A stretch of DNA of 64,000 nucleotides from NCBI GenBank assembly GCA_963922205.1, contig CAWUHX010000277.1:404821-468820 (forward strand), read 5' to 3'. The notes under the pieces are model-generated. The model had not been told where the DNA came from. It made no database searches and was given only the letters and a program-made list of their open reading frames with translations. This DNA comes from Romanomermis culicivorax (Eukaryota; Nematoda; Enoplea; Mermithida; Mermithidae). Positions 1 to 10,616 of the stretch are shown piece after piece. Positions within the stretch are counted from its first letter, which is position 1. The number at the start of each line of letters is the position of its first letter. The translations under genes were made by a program, and so were the position numbers.

Positions 1-345
1 ACTGTCGAATGTCCAATAATAAATAATGTATCTATATATACTGTATCCAGTTGTACTGTAGAATGTCCAACTATGTTCAGTTATTCTCTAGAATTTGAAA
101 TTGTACTGTCAAAGCCACAGTTATACTGTGGAATGCCCAGTTATACCGTAGAATGCGTACTGCAGAATGTCCACTTATTTTGTAGAATGGCCGGTTACAG
201 TGTATAATGTCCAGTTATGTTCAGTTATTCTCTAGGAATTGGAATTACACCATTGAACATCTAGTCATACTGTAGGATGTTCATTTTTTCAATGGAATGT
301 CCACTCACATTGTATAATGTCTATGTTATATTATGAAAATGTATA
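1..345. repeat. Degenerate ~20-bp tandem array, left flank of the retroelement
   Basis: Loose tandem copies of a unit close to AGTTATACTGTAGAATGTCC, with a longer-period unit (TATGTTCAGTTATTCTCTAG) at about 72-93 and 209-235. The same unit resumes at 10617-10880, beyond the LTR element. The retroelement therefore lies within or beside one older minisatellite. No coding potential is visible. Confidence 0.6.
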
Positions 346-1190
346 TTATGTTGTTATGTTATGTTCAGTGATACTCTAAAGTTTTCAATACTTTACGCTG
401 GTTAGATATAGAGACCGGATTTTTAAGGACAAAAAATGAATGAAAAAGGGCAGTAAAACTGGCAAGAAATGGCAAGAAAAAGGGCAAAATTTCCATGGAA
501 AAAATTATTTTAGCAGAAAATCAATTTATTTCAATTCTACATCTAAAAGTTTAACAATGTTGACCATTTCAATATTTTGAAACATGGAATTTGGACGCTG
601 GTCAGCTAAGATACATTTATACTGTGAAAAAAATCGCTCTGCATCGAAGGGACACTAATGGAGCATACATAATTTTCAATCGAAATCCTAAATTTTTATC
701 ACTTGTAAACGATAAAGTATCATGATTTCTTGTCAAGCTGGCCGTAGCCAGTCTCTTGAAATATGGCCTATTGGTCTTCTTTTTAATACCACTTTTTTCG
801 ATCTTCGTGATTGCACTGACCAGAAGCATAATATTTCTTTAGGACAGAATTTTGTTAAATACATAAAAAACGAAGTGCAGTCACATGTTTATTTTCAATG
901 CATTGTTTTGAGCTGACTTTCTTAGACTTACTGTTATATTTCCTTTAAGTATCAATTTTAAAAAATGATTTAAATTTGTTGGCAATGCTGGTCAATTTAG
1001 AAGCTGGAACTTTCCGCATTGTTAATAAATTTATTTAAAAAAATAGAGAATGTCAGGAATGATGGAAAATTAAATTAAATTCAATCATACATTACTTTGA
1101 TCAGGGAATCTGCGTTATACAATAAAAAAGTGCAAAATGCAATTTTGTGCACGTATTTTAGTTCAAATGAAGAGCAAATTTAGCAAGATA
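346..1190. other. AT-rich stretch, no gene recognised
   Basis: Short open frames on both strands overlap one another and show no domain, splice context or codon bias. I see nothing functional here. Confidence 0.5.
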
Positions 1191-1194
1191 GGGA
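1191..1194. repeat. Target-site duplication GGGA, left copy
   Basis: GGGA directly precedes the 5' LTR terminus TGTAAC and recurs directly after the 3' LTR terminus GTTACA at 10489-10492. A 4-bp duplication fits Ty3/gypsy integration. Confidence 0.8.
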
Positions 1195-2091
1195 TGTAAC
1201 ATACCTGCTAAAGCAGTACTGTAAATATATAGCATACTGTATGTAATAGACATTTATTAGATATTATTTTATTTTTATCGTCTCAAGGATGTCTGGGATT
1301 CACACCCAAACATTCCTACAAAATTACGTGAAGTACTTTATTTTGATCCGTTCACACCCCGGTAGCCCAATTAAGATGCCCTAATTAATTTGCACAAACG
1401 GCAGCTGTTCCCCTAGAACCTACACTAAACTACACATTCCACAGCTACCGTAATCCCCCGTAAAAATCGTAAACAACACCTGCACACAGTAAAATACGTA
1501 GAAGCCCCGCCGTACAGTAGTCTCAAGTGTAACGGTAGCGGCGGCCCCACAAAACATGTGTATACAGAGAAACCGATACAGGAAGCATGCACAGAAGCAC
1601 AAATGTGTGGCCAAGCCCACCATAGAAAGCAAGTGAAGCACAGAAAGCATACGGTACCAGAAAAGCGTTAGAGAGGCGTAACTAAGTAAGCATAAAAAGC
1701 GTAGCAGGAAACGACGATTGGCGGAAGAAGATGGACAGAAGCTCGACCTCCCGCGACGCCCAGGGAGTGGCCAAAATCGCCGTATAAAAGCAGAAGCAAA
1801 GCGTGATTTAGTTAGTTGTTAGACTGTTGTAATCGTTTTGTTTTGATCCGCGGCTGTTCCCTTATTTGCAAGCAACCGTCTTCGAAAGCAATTAAACCGT
1901 GTCGTGTATTTTTATTTGCAAGCAACCGCGCCGCCCCGTTTTGTATTCAACGTTCAAGCGACCGTCGATTGTTCGTATATTATCGCCCCGTATTTGTAAC
2001 CGTACGCCAGCGCCCCCGTCCCGTTATTTGTCCCCGCCGTATCGACCGATTGGTTAGAAGTAAAGTACCTCACACAAATCTGGTCGTTACA
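1195..2091 (+). repeat. 5' LTR
   Basis: 897 bp, starting TGTAAC and ending GTTACA (6-bp inverted termini). It contains a TATAAAA box at 1783 and a 17-bp direct repeat (TTATTTGCAAGCAACCG at 1862-1878 and 1912-1928). It differs from the 3' LTR at about eight positions counted by eye. No AATAAA was found. The open frame through the U5-like end is a continuation of the gag frame without an ATG and is not taken as coding. Confidence 0.95.
1783..1789 (+). promoter_or_regulatory. TATA box of the 5' LTR
   Basis: TATAAAA in an otherwise GC-richer stretch of the LTR. The same box is in the 3' LTR at 10180-10186. Transcription would start some 25-35 bp downstream, near TTAGTTAGTTGTTAGA. Inferred from position only. 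Confidence 0.6.
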
Positions 2092-2096
2092 TATTT

Positions 2097-2112
2097 TGGT
2101 GACTGTACCGTT
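2097..2112 (+). other. Candidate tRNA primer-binding site
   Basis: TGGTGACTGTACCGTT begins with TGG, the complement of a tRNA CCA end, five bases after the 5' LTR. The matching tRNA was not identified. Comparison with host tRNA 3' ends would settle it. Confidence 0.5.
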
Positions 2113-2211
2113 ACGTTAACCAGTGGAACTCCCTGCCCCCAATTAGGTGTACTCTTATCTGGGCATTTAGAAGCATTAGATAATACAGTAGTAATCATTT
2201 CCTACAGTAAG

Positions 2212-3549
2212 ATGGTATTCGTATTAAGCAAACTGGAAATCCCCTCCAACGAGACATTAAGCGATACATTTAAACGAATACAGCGTGAAGCAAAAATTGA
2301 AGCATTTAAGCAGAAATCCCATCGTAAACCAAGAATGACCCACCAAACGCAAGATCATTTAGGAGAAATCGTTAGAGAACAGATAAACGATTTGTTTTCG
2401 GAACATTTTTGTACCCTACGCACACAATTGAATCAGAATACAGTAAACCCTACCCTAATAGACGATCTAAGAACAGCAAACATTCGTAATAACATGGCAA
2501 ACAATTTCTACGCGAAACCTACAGTATTCACGGGCGGCGTGACCCAACATTTTGGTGAATGGAACAAAAGATTAGAACAATTCATGGCACTCCAAGGCAT
2601 GAAAGATACAGACGTACAGTTAAAGTTGGCATGTTTAGAAATTCATTTAGGAGGAGCCGCGTTAGCAAAATTCAAAAGTTTAGCAAATTCCGAAAACCCT
2701 CCCCACACATACGAGCTGTATAAAGTCGCATTACAGGCATTTTTCCCAAACAATAGAGATAATGAGCTACATCAACAATTCCTACGCGAAAGAAAACAAA
2801 AGCGATCAGAAACAGTAACGGAATTCTTATTTGATCTAGAACATCTCGCAACCCTCGCCTACCCTAACTTTAACACAGACGCACGAGAAATGATCATAAA
2901 ACCCCTCTTTGTAGAAGGCATTCAAAACGAAATCAGGGAAGCAATTAAGTATAGAAGGTTCGCAACTCTAAAAGAAATGTCAGACGAAGCAGCTTACATT
3001 GAACAGCAAATTCTTAGAAATGAGTTAAAGTCTAACGCCCTTCCCTTCATACCCCCAAAACCCGAACCCATCTTTTCCCTCACCAAAAACACAGACCAAC
3101 AGGATCTTTTGCATCAGTTAGAACAACAAGTAAAAGATTTACAGTTGCAGATCAAACAAAAACCTCAACCCCCACAACAAAGTAGCTACAACAATTTCAG
3201 TAACAATACTTTCAGCAGGAATAATGCTTACAGGAACAATACCACCCCTAGGCAACCCACATGCTTCCAGTGTGGATAAATAGGACACGTAGCTCGTAAT
3301 TGTAAATCAGTAGTCACCCGAAAATCATGTGAAATCTGTTTCCGTAATAATCACAGTACACGTGATTGTAAAAGCCGATGCATCCACTGCTCCCAAACAG
3401 GACATAGATCAGATAACTGCCTTTCAAAACCCTACTCCAATTTTCAATGTTTTCTATGCAAGCAGAGAGATCATACAAGCAGGTATTGTCCAAATCAGCA
3501 GAGTCGTAATATTCAAAATTGCATTGAGTACAGGCAACCCCAACCCCTC
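2212..3549 (+). pseudogene. gag: gag of the LTR retroelement, with a stop in the first zinc knuckle
   Basis: Structural protein that would assemble the particle and bind RNA. The open frame extends upstream into the LTR, but the first in-frame ATG downstream of the LTR is at 2212, so I start there. The first ~350 codons are capsid-like: charged, mostly helical, with no motif I can name. A Gln/Asn-rich linker follows, then four CCHC zinc knuckles (C-x2-C-x4-H-x4-C) at 3262-3303, 3328-3369, 3379-3420 and 3448-3489. A TAA at 3277-3279 sits inside the first knuckle, between its second Cys and its His, so the protein made here ends before the nucleic-acid-binding region. The frame then stays open through the other three knuckles and straight into the env-like ORF without a shift. 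Four knuckles is more than the one or two usual in Ty3/gypsy Gag. Confidence 0.85.
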
Positions 3550-5973
3550 ATGGACATTGACGACCCCGCATTTTACTTAAAATTACCCGCCATAACTAAC
3601 GGCCCTCAGACTACTTTAGGAACTATCATGCCCAACACCCACCGCCATAGTGACGAATACGTTCTTGATCTGGACGTACCCAATTGGTGCACCATGTCAC
3701 CACCCCCCACGCCTGAAGCCGCAAAAATCGAAAAATTGCCGCCCACCATCCCCGTAGGCTACAAGATCCCCCGAAAGCAAGACACTACGCCGCCCAACGC
3801 CCCCGAAACCCCATCGAAAACAGGTCGCAACTTATTGTCCCTCTTACACGGCCTGACCCCTGAACCCTACCAATTCCGCCCCCGCCAAACATTGCTACCG
3901 ACCCCCGCAAGTAAGCAAGTCCAAACCCCATCCCATAACTCAAATTCCAAACTTTTACAGAATGTTCAGATTGCAAACCAGCCACCCCCTCAACCCAAAA
4001 CCGAACAACACCAAGAGCCGCCACGTCAAACCGGCCAGAACGAAAACATACAGTGCCCCGCCCCCTCCACTAAAACATTCTATTGGCCGATGTTTTGTAT
4101 TTTTCTTTGTATAATAATCCCCACATCGTGTAGTGCCCAATTTCAGATGTGTGGAACTTCATTGAGCAGTCACTCAGTCAGCATACCAAAACTTGTATCA
4201 TGCATGCCCCCTTCCACAGTAGACAAACCCGTACAAACATTCGGAAAAATCTATATCCCCTCCACTAAGCCCCACATTACAGACGCATACAAATGCAGTG
4301 TTCGCAAACGCAAAATTTATACTAATACAGGATTTTTTGGATCAAAAGGTATTGTCTTCGACCAAACTGAAATGCAAAATCTAACCCCACATGTTTGTAA
4401 GGCAATCGTTATAGACAAAGAACACAACGGTCAAAAATTATACGAAACCCAACCAGGATTTTGGTCAACAAATAACTCCCTAAGCGTAGAATACACATGG
4501 TGTTGTACAGACCATTGTACCTCGGTCACTAACGTCATCATAGAAATAGGACAAATAGCATCTTGGAATGGAAAATCTATGACAGGTACATTAGGCGACC
4601 TAGGGTCATGCAAACCGACATCAGGTCATTGTGTCACAGCCGACGGATCCATTATCTGGAATGAAACAACATTTGAAAACTTATGCCCCTTCAAATACAA
4701 AAATACACATCCCATAAAACTCACGCCAACCCACATGATAATAGAAGAGCTACAAGGTGCATTTTCGGTTAAAAACACACTCTTTTCAAACCCCAATTGC
4801 CCAGAAATCCAAGACAGCATTCTAACCGAACAAGGCATTATTGTACAATTAGACAAAAGCACACCACATCGTAACGCATTTTTAACCCCAAAAACCAACG
4901 AAACTCATACTACACTATACGATTTTGATGATTTTGAACCCATTAATGCGAAACTAAACTATCTAGCAGACAAAATACGGGAATTCGAAATTCAAAATTT
5001 CAAAAACGTATGGAGTGAATTATGCAGACAGGCACAGCGTCACCTTGATCTCGTATGGCAAATTTTACGTCTTGATGCAACCCTTGGAGCCCGTGCATTC
5101 CTACAGCAAACAGACATCATAGCAGAATTCACAGGAGAGGCCCTCACAGTCTGGCCCTGCAAGCAGGTAAACGCATCCAAAGTCTTTTACAACCATAAAA
5201 TCAACCAAACATGCTACAAACTTTTGCCCATTCTCGTAGGAACTAAACTCATGTTTTCAAATCCAGGTGGCAACGATTTGACCCCTTTCTCGCAAACCGT
5301 TGACTGCCATCACATGCATGTAGCCCTTTACAAGCAAAATAATACGTGGGTCAGTGAAACAGGATCCCCGCATGTCACAAATTTACCTTTAGAAATCGTC
5401 TGGAACCAAAATTTCTCCCTTTTTCATTTCAATACACCCGCCATTTTTCATGATCAACTTGCAACTATTTCAACCAACTTACTCTTTTTGAAACAATACA
5501 TTTACAAAACTCATACACTGGAAAACGTTGTCAAAAAACTCGTTAATTACACAGCCCAAATGTCTCCCAATTCCGATACAGTTTACAACATGATCTCAGG
5601 CACTGGCCAAGCACTCGGAAATACACTCTCTGGCGCGGGTCAAGGCATAGAACATGTAATAACCGGTACCACCCAAAGTCTCACGGACGGATTAAACAAT
5701 TTACTCAAAGGACCCCTGCAAATCATTATCAATCTCGCCGTTATTACTGTAGTTATTGCAGGCGTCTTTTATTTGGTTCTCGTTCTTCGAAAATATTTCC
5801 CTTCTTCCAAGCATCATGCCACAAACGAACATGCATACGAAATACCATCAAACAACAGACATTTACATGAGACCATTCCCCCATCATTCGGCCATGCTCT
5901 CTTAGAATTAGCTAATCGTTGTGGGGCACAAACACAGCAGAAATACGTCCTTGTCGATATTGATACCCCCTGA
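3550..5973 (+). CDS. env: Envelope-like glycoprotein ORF (between gag and protease)
   Basis: 807 codons from an ATG at 3550, in the same frame as gag and pol. The architecture is that of a viral or retroelement surface glycoprotein. A Pro-rich leader covers residues 1-175. A hydrophobic signal-like segment lies at 178-196. A Cys-rich ectodomain follows with many N-x-S/T sites (for example N277, N309, N371, N450, N541, N552, N598, N667). A helical, heptad-like stretch is at about 465-515, a Gly/Thr/Ser-rich stretch at 683-715, one membrane anchor at about 723-746, and a 60-residue tail. I recognise the architecture but cannot assign the viral glycoprotein lineage by eye. The ORF has no internal break and ends at a TGA (5971-5973), after which the frame runs on into the protease. 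Alternatives are a separate Env from a spliced RNA starting at 3550, or part of a polyprotein. The position upstream of pol is atypical, since env normally follows pol. Confidence 0.8.
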   Translation: MDIDDPAFYLKLPAITNGPQTTLGTIMPNTHRHSDEYVLDLDVPNWCTMSPPPTPEAAKIEKLPPTIPVGYKIPRKQDTTPPNAPETPSKTGRNLLSLLHGLTPEPYQFRPRQTLLPTPASKQVQTPSHNSNSKLLQNVQIANQPPPQPKTEQHQEPPRQTGQNENIQCPAPSTKTFYWPMFCIFLCIIIPTSCSAQFQMCGTSLSSHSVSIPKLVSCMPPSTVDKPVQTFGKIYIPSTKPHITDAYKCSVRKRKIYTNTGFFGSKGIVFDQTEMQNLTPHVCKAIVIDKEHNGQKLYETQPGFWSTNNSLSVEYTWCCTDHCTSVTNVIIEIGQIASWNGKSMTGTLGDLGSCKPTSGHCVTADGSIIWNETTFENLCPFKYKNTHPIKLTPTHMIIEELQGAFSVKNTLFSNPNCPEIQDSILTEQGIIVQLDKSTPHRNAFLTPKTNETHTTLYDFDDFEPINAKLNYLADKIREFEIQNFKNVWSELCRQAQRHLDLVWQILRLDATLGARAFLQQTDIIAEFTGEALTVWPCKQVNASKVFYNHKINQTCYKLLPILVGTKLMFSNPGGNDLTPFSQTVDCHHMHVALYKQNNTWVSETGSPHVTNLPLEIVWNQNFSLFHFNTPAIFHDQLATISTNLLFLKQYIYKTHTLENVVKKLVNYTAQMSPNSDTVYNMISGTGQALGNTLSGAGQGIEHVITGTTQSLTDGLNNLLKGPLQIIINLAVITVVIAGVFYLVLVLRKYFPSSKHHATNEHAYEIPSNNRHLHETIPPSFGHALLELANRCGAQTQQKYVLVDIDTP

Positions 5974-8900
5974 ACTCCTGCAATCGAACTCATTAATCAA
6001 ATTCACCAATCTGCATCAAATAAGCCACCCCAAAACGTACCTGAGAAACATACCCCTCATATTCCAATCACACTTAACGGCAAATTAATGACAAAAGGCA
6101 TGATTGACACTGGTGCAGTTTACTCACTCATTGATTCCCGAATCGCTCAAATCCTACAGTTAGACATGAAACCCCCGCTAGTCCAAGCAAAAGCAGCAAA
6201 TAATCTCCCAATTCACTTTGTAGGAACCACTTTTGTCACAGTGACAGCCCAAACAATCCAGGAAACAATCATGGTCCATGTCCAAAAAGATTGCACAGCA
6301 GACATCCTTCTAGGCAAAAACTTTCTCAGTCGATTTTCGGAATACACCATCAACAATCAAAACTCACAGGTCAAATTTGGCAATGTTATACTACCTTGTG
6401 ATGGCCTAGAATATAGCCCTCTTTCGACCCGTGGTGGAACTTACTTGGACGAAAAATTAGAATTACCACCCCGTACAGTAACCGAATTTACTGTCCCCTT
6501 GCCCAAATCGTACTTACAGGTCAAACAGCTTGAATTCACCCCAAAACCCAAACAGAATCCCAAAGTCCATTTCGCAGCTTGTATCTCGGAAAATCAAAAC
6601 AGTCGCATACGCATATCGGTCCTAAACACGCAAGAAACAGCTCAAACTCTTTACCCTGGAACATGCATTGGTACAGTCTCCTGTTACATCCCGAAACAAA
6701 ATACTCCCGCTAACGTAATCCCTTCCACGCAAAACCAGCCCAACCGTTTTGATACATTCACATGGTTAAAAGAAAACGTTAATTTAACCTCCAGTGACCT
6801 GACAGAAACAGAAAAAAGGCAACTCCTACGCGCCCTATCGAAGTATCCCACATTATATGCTAAATCCAAAATGGACGTAGGTAGAACCACCCTTGTTTCA
6901 CATACAATTGACACCAATGGCTCCCAACCCGTACGTAGACAACTTTATCGGACTTCCCCAAAAGAAAAGCAAATCATACAAGCAGAAGTTGAGCAACTCG
7001 CAGCAGCAGGTGTCATAAGCCAAAGCAATTCTCCGTGATGTACCAACACAGTTTTAGTCCCCAAAAAAGATGGAGGCCATCGTTTATGCATTGATTTTAG
7101 AGGCCTCAACAAAGTCACCAAAAGAGATACCTACCCCTTGCCCCGTATAGACGAAATTCTAGACACCCTACATGGAATGAAATATTTTACGTCCCTTGAC
7201 CAATCCAATGCATATTATTCCATTCCCATAGCACAAGCAGACAGAGAAAAAACGGCCTTTAATTGCTCAGCCGGCCAGTATCAATTCAACTACCTCCCCT
7301 TTGGACTCACCAATGCCCCAGCCACATTCCAAAGGTTAATGGATGTTATCCTCTCGGGTCTGCAATGGAACACATGCCTTGTGTATCTCGACGATGTTTT
7401 GGTATTCGCAGACTCCCATGCCCAAATGCTGGAACATTTAGACACTATTCTTGCCCGATTCTCACAAGCAGGCCTTAAGCTAAACATACAAAAATGCAAA
7501 TTCTGCCAGCCCCAAGTCCAATACTTAGGCCACGTCATTTCTCAGCAAGGCATTTCACCAGATCCCCATAAGGTACAGGCCATCTATGACATACCCACAC
7601 CCAAAAGCTCAAAAGAAGTTAAGTCATTCCTTGGCCTACCCTCATATTATCGCAGATTCATCCCAAATTGCTCTCAAGTTTCTAGCCCACTCACATCGCT
7701 ACTCAAAAAGAACTCAGAATTTTCCTGGGGCCCTGAACAGCAAAATGCATTCACTAAGCTAAAAGAATTACTCATTCATGCCCCAATACTGCAGCACCCC
7801 GATTTCACAAAACCGTTTATTCTGCAAACCGATGCCTCAAAACTCGGAATCGGCGCCATTCTCAGTCAGCTAGATAGTAAAGGTCAGGATCGCCCCATTG
7901 CTTTTGGGAGCCGCACATTGAAACCCGCAGAACGCAACTATCCGATAACTGAGTTGGAAACCCTTGCAGTAGTCGAATTTATCAAGTATTTCCGCCCTTA
8001 TCTTTTCCAGCAACATGTTATTGTACACACTGACCACACAGCAGTTCAGGCAGTCTTACAAAAGGAAAACCCGTCCCCTCGCATTGCCCGTTGGGGATTA
8101 GCCCTCTCTGGTATTCAACTCGACATTCGACCTAAGAAAGGCACTGCTAACCGCAACGCAGATGCAGTTTCTCGATTCCCCTCACAAACAGCAAAGCAAT
8201 CCTTTGATATTGAGCAATTAGAAACCCGTCCCGAAATATCCACCATCAATTCTGTTCTTGAGGCCGAAGCAACTGAACAAGAAGAGCAACAGAAAAATTT
8301 CGCCGTACTCCAACGCACTGACCCAACTATCAAAAGTATTTTGGCAAAAATCGCCCAAAAACACCCCCTTACCCTTATCAAATTTGCAGTGCATCAAAAC
8401 ATTCTCTTCCGTATAGTCGACAAACAGGCAAAACTATACATTCCCAAGTCCCAAGTCCAGCATCTCATCGCCTCACATCATGACAGCAAGTTCACAGGCC
8501 ATTTTGCGGCCAGGAAAACTTTACACTTGCTCAGACAGAAATATTTTTGGCCCCAAATGAGCCGTGATATCAAAGGTTACTGCAAAACTTGCCACCCATG
8601 CCAGACACAGAAAGCTCTTAGGCACAAAGTACATGCAAACTTGGTACCAATTCAGCCAACTGGCCCATTTGATCGAGTTGGTGTTGATTGCATGGGACCC
8701 TTACCCCTCACTGAAGACGGCAACCGATTCATTGTCGTTTTCATCCATTATTTCACAAAGTATATAGAGACATTCCCGACCCCTGACATCACTGCAGCCA
8801 CTATTGCCAAGTTATTCGTAACCAAAATTGTTTGCCGTCATGGGTCCCCAAAAATCATCCATTGTGATCGTGGCACCGATTTTGTATCCGATCTTTTCTC

Positions 8901-9560
8901 ACGGATCACCAGTTTATGCAATACCCAGAAAATTCACACTACCCCATATTATCCCATTGCCAATGGGGAAGTTGAGCATTGCAACCAAACCCTAGCCACC
9001 CGTATCCGCATGTACATCAATTCAAATCACACCGATTGGGATACTTATCTCCCATATGCCGTTTTTTCGATCAATATTCATAAAAATGATAGCACATCAT
9101 ATCCCCCATTTGAATTACTCCACGGTAGACAAGCCAATCTGCCGTCAGACGCAGCCTTAAACTTTTTCCCCACGTCTTACATGGTTGACGATTAGACGAT
9201 TACGCCCTTCGTGTAAAATCGCATTTCACAGAAGCACTCTCAACCATGCAGAAAAGTTTGCAAAAAGCCCAAGCCCACTATACCCGTCAGTATAACAAGC
9301 ATGCTCAGAACGTACATTACAAGGCAGGTGATCTTATTCTCTACAAAAATCATTCGTGTAAACAAGGGCTGACTCCCAAATTCCTCCCTCGCCAGAACGG
9401 GCCCTATACAGTTACAAATTTCATGTACCCCAACGTTACACTCAAACACCCCCATAAGAATATTACATTTACGGTGCATGTAAATGAGACAACCCCTTTC
9501 TACCCTCGGAAAGCAACTATCGCATCTACCCCCACCCCTCCTCAACCTCGAAAGCCTTGA
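5974..9560 (+). pseudogene. pol: pol: protease, reverse transcriptase, RNase H, integrase (broken)
   Basis: It copies the RNA and integrates the cDNA. Domains in order: retropepsin with catalytic D-T-G-A at 6106-6117 and a later I-L-L-G; RT from about 7050 with the Y-L-D-D active site at 7384-7395; RNase H with its catalytic Asp in T-D-A-S near 7831, then E-L-E and H-T-D; and an integrase with an HHCC finger at about 8476-8607 and a D,D,E core (Asp near 8680, Asp in C-D-R-G near 8866, Glu in G-E-V-E near 8974). A GPY/F-like module is near 9390. An ATG at 6088 opens the longest clean part, but the frame is open from 5974. Lesions: TGA at 7036-7038 just before the RT, where a Trp is usual, and an 8-bp tandem duplication (GACGATTA twice, 9187-9202) that makes a TAG and shifts the integrase C-terminus, which resumes in another frame to the stop at 9558-9560. 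It is therefore not functional as a polyprotein. Confidence 0.92.
9187..9202 (+). repeat. 8-bp tandem duplication that frameshifts integrase
   Basis: GACGATTA occurs twice in a row. The second copy creates a TAG at 9193-9195 and moves the downstream integrase tail to another frame. It is a simple slippage-type lesion. Confidence 0.85.
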
Positions 9561-9578
9561 ACGAGGACGTTCAACTCC

Positions 9579-9591
9579 GGAAGGAGGGAAA
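9579..9591 (+). other. Polypurine tract
   Basis: GGAAGGAGGGAAA directly abuts the 3' LTR start at 9592. This is the expected primer for plus-strand DNA synthesis. Only 18 bp separate it from the pol stop, so there is no room for a 3' env. Confidence 0.88.
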
Positions 9592-10488
9592 TGTAACGTA
9601 CCTGCTAAAGCAGTACTGTAAATATGTAGCATACTGTATGTAATAGACATTTATTAGATATTATTTTATTTTTATCGTCTCAAGGATGTCTGGGATTCAC
9701 ACCCAAACATTCCTACAAAATTACGTGAAGTACTTTATTTTGATCCGTTCACACCCCGGTAGCCCAATTAAGATGCCCTAATTAATTTGCACAAACGGCA
9801 GCTGTTCCCCTAGAACCTACACTAAACTACACATTCCACAGCTACCGTAATCCCCCGTAAAAATCGTAAACAACACCTGCACACAGTAAAATACGTAGAA
9901 GCCCCGCCGTACAGTAGTCTCAAGTGTAACGGTAGCGGCGGCCCCACAAAACATGTGTATACAGAGAAACCGATACAGGAAGCATGCACAGAAGCACAAA
10001 GGTGTGGCCAAGCCCACCGTAGAAAGCAAGTGAAGCACAGAAAGCATACGGTACCAGAAAAGCGTTAGAGAGGCGTAACTAAGTAAGCATAAAAAGCGTA
10101 GCAGGAAACGACGATTGGCGGAAGAAGATGGACAGAAGCTCGACCTCCCGCGACGCCCAGGGAGTGGCCAAAATCGCCGTATAAAAGCAGAAGCAAAGCG
10201 TGATTTAGTTAGTTGTTAGACTGTTGTAATCGTTTTGTTTTGATCCGCGGCCGTTCCCTTATTTGCAAGCAACCGTCTTCGAAAGCAATTAAACCGTGTC
10301 GTGTATTTTTATTTGCAAGCAACCGCGCCGCCCCGTTTTGTATTCGACGTTCAAGCGACCGTCGATTGTTCGTATATTATCGCCCCGTATTTGTAACCGT
10401 ACGCCAGCGCCCCCGTCCCCTTATTTGTCCCCGCTGTATCGACCGATTGGTTAGAAGTAAAGTACCTCACACAAATCTGGTCGTTACA
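9592..10488 (+). repeat. 3' LTR
   Basis: 897 bp, same termini and TATA box (10180-10186) as the 5' copy, offset 8397 bp. Confidence 0.95.
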
Positions 10489-10492
10489 GGGA
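10489..10492. repeat. Target-site duplication GGGA, right copy
   Basis: Matches 1191-1194. Confidence 0.8.
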
Positions 10493-10616
10493 AAACAAGG
10501 GTATAACTCAAAAAAGGGCAAAAAATATTATCGTACATCGATGAAAACATGTATTTCAACTTATCTTGATGAGCTGAGTTCGAATCTGCTCTCAGAAAAA
10601 AAGGGCTAGTCTCTAA

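Larger units (their letters stand above)
1195..10488 (+). mobile_element. Ty3/gypsy-type LTR retroelement with env-like gene between gag and pol
   Basis: Seen: two direct 897-bp LTRs with TGTAAC...GTTACA ends, a GGGA target duplication, a primer-binding-site candidate, a purine tract, and gag, env-like, protease, RT, RNase H and integrase coding in that order. The order protease-RT-RNase H-integrase and a GPY/F-like module after the integrase place it in Ty3/gypsy (Metaviridae). From the gag ATG (2212) to the final stop (9560) everything is in one frame apart from in-frame stops at 3277, 5971 and 7036 and an 8-bp tandem duplication at 9187-9202. Without those 8 bp the span is a whole number of codons. 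I counted about eight substitutions between the LTRs, so insertion is recent in evolutionary terms. This copy cannot make full-length products unless the stops are read through. Confidence 0.95.

Noticed and set aside
1420..1650. 76-codon minus-strand frame, repeated at 9817-10047
   Set aside because: It recurs only because the LTR is duplicated. No domain and no start context.
1816..2211. Upstream part of the gag open frame inside the LTR and leader
   Set aside because: It begins with TTG in the LTR and crosses the primer-binding site. The first ATG downstream of the LTR in this frame is at 2212.
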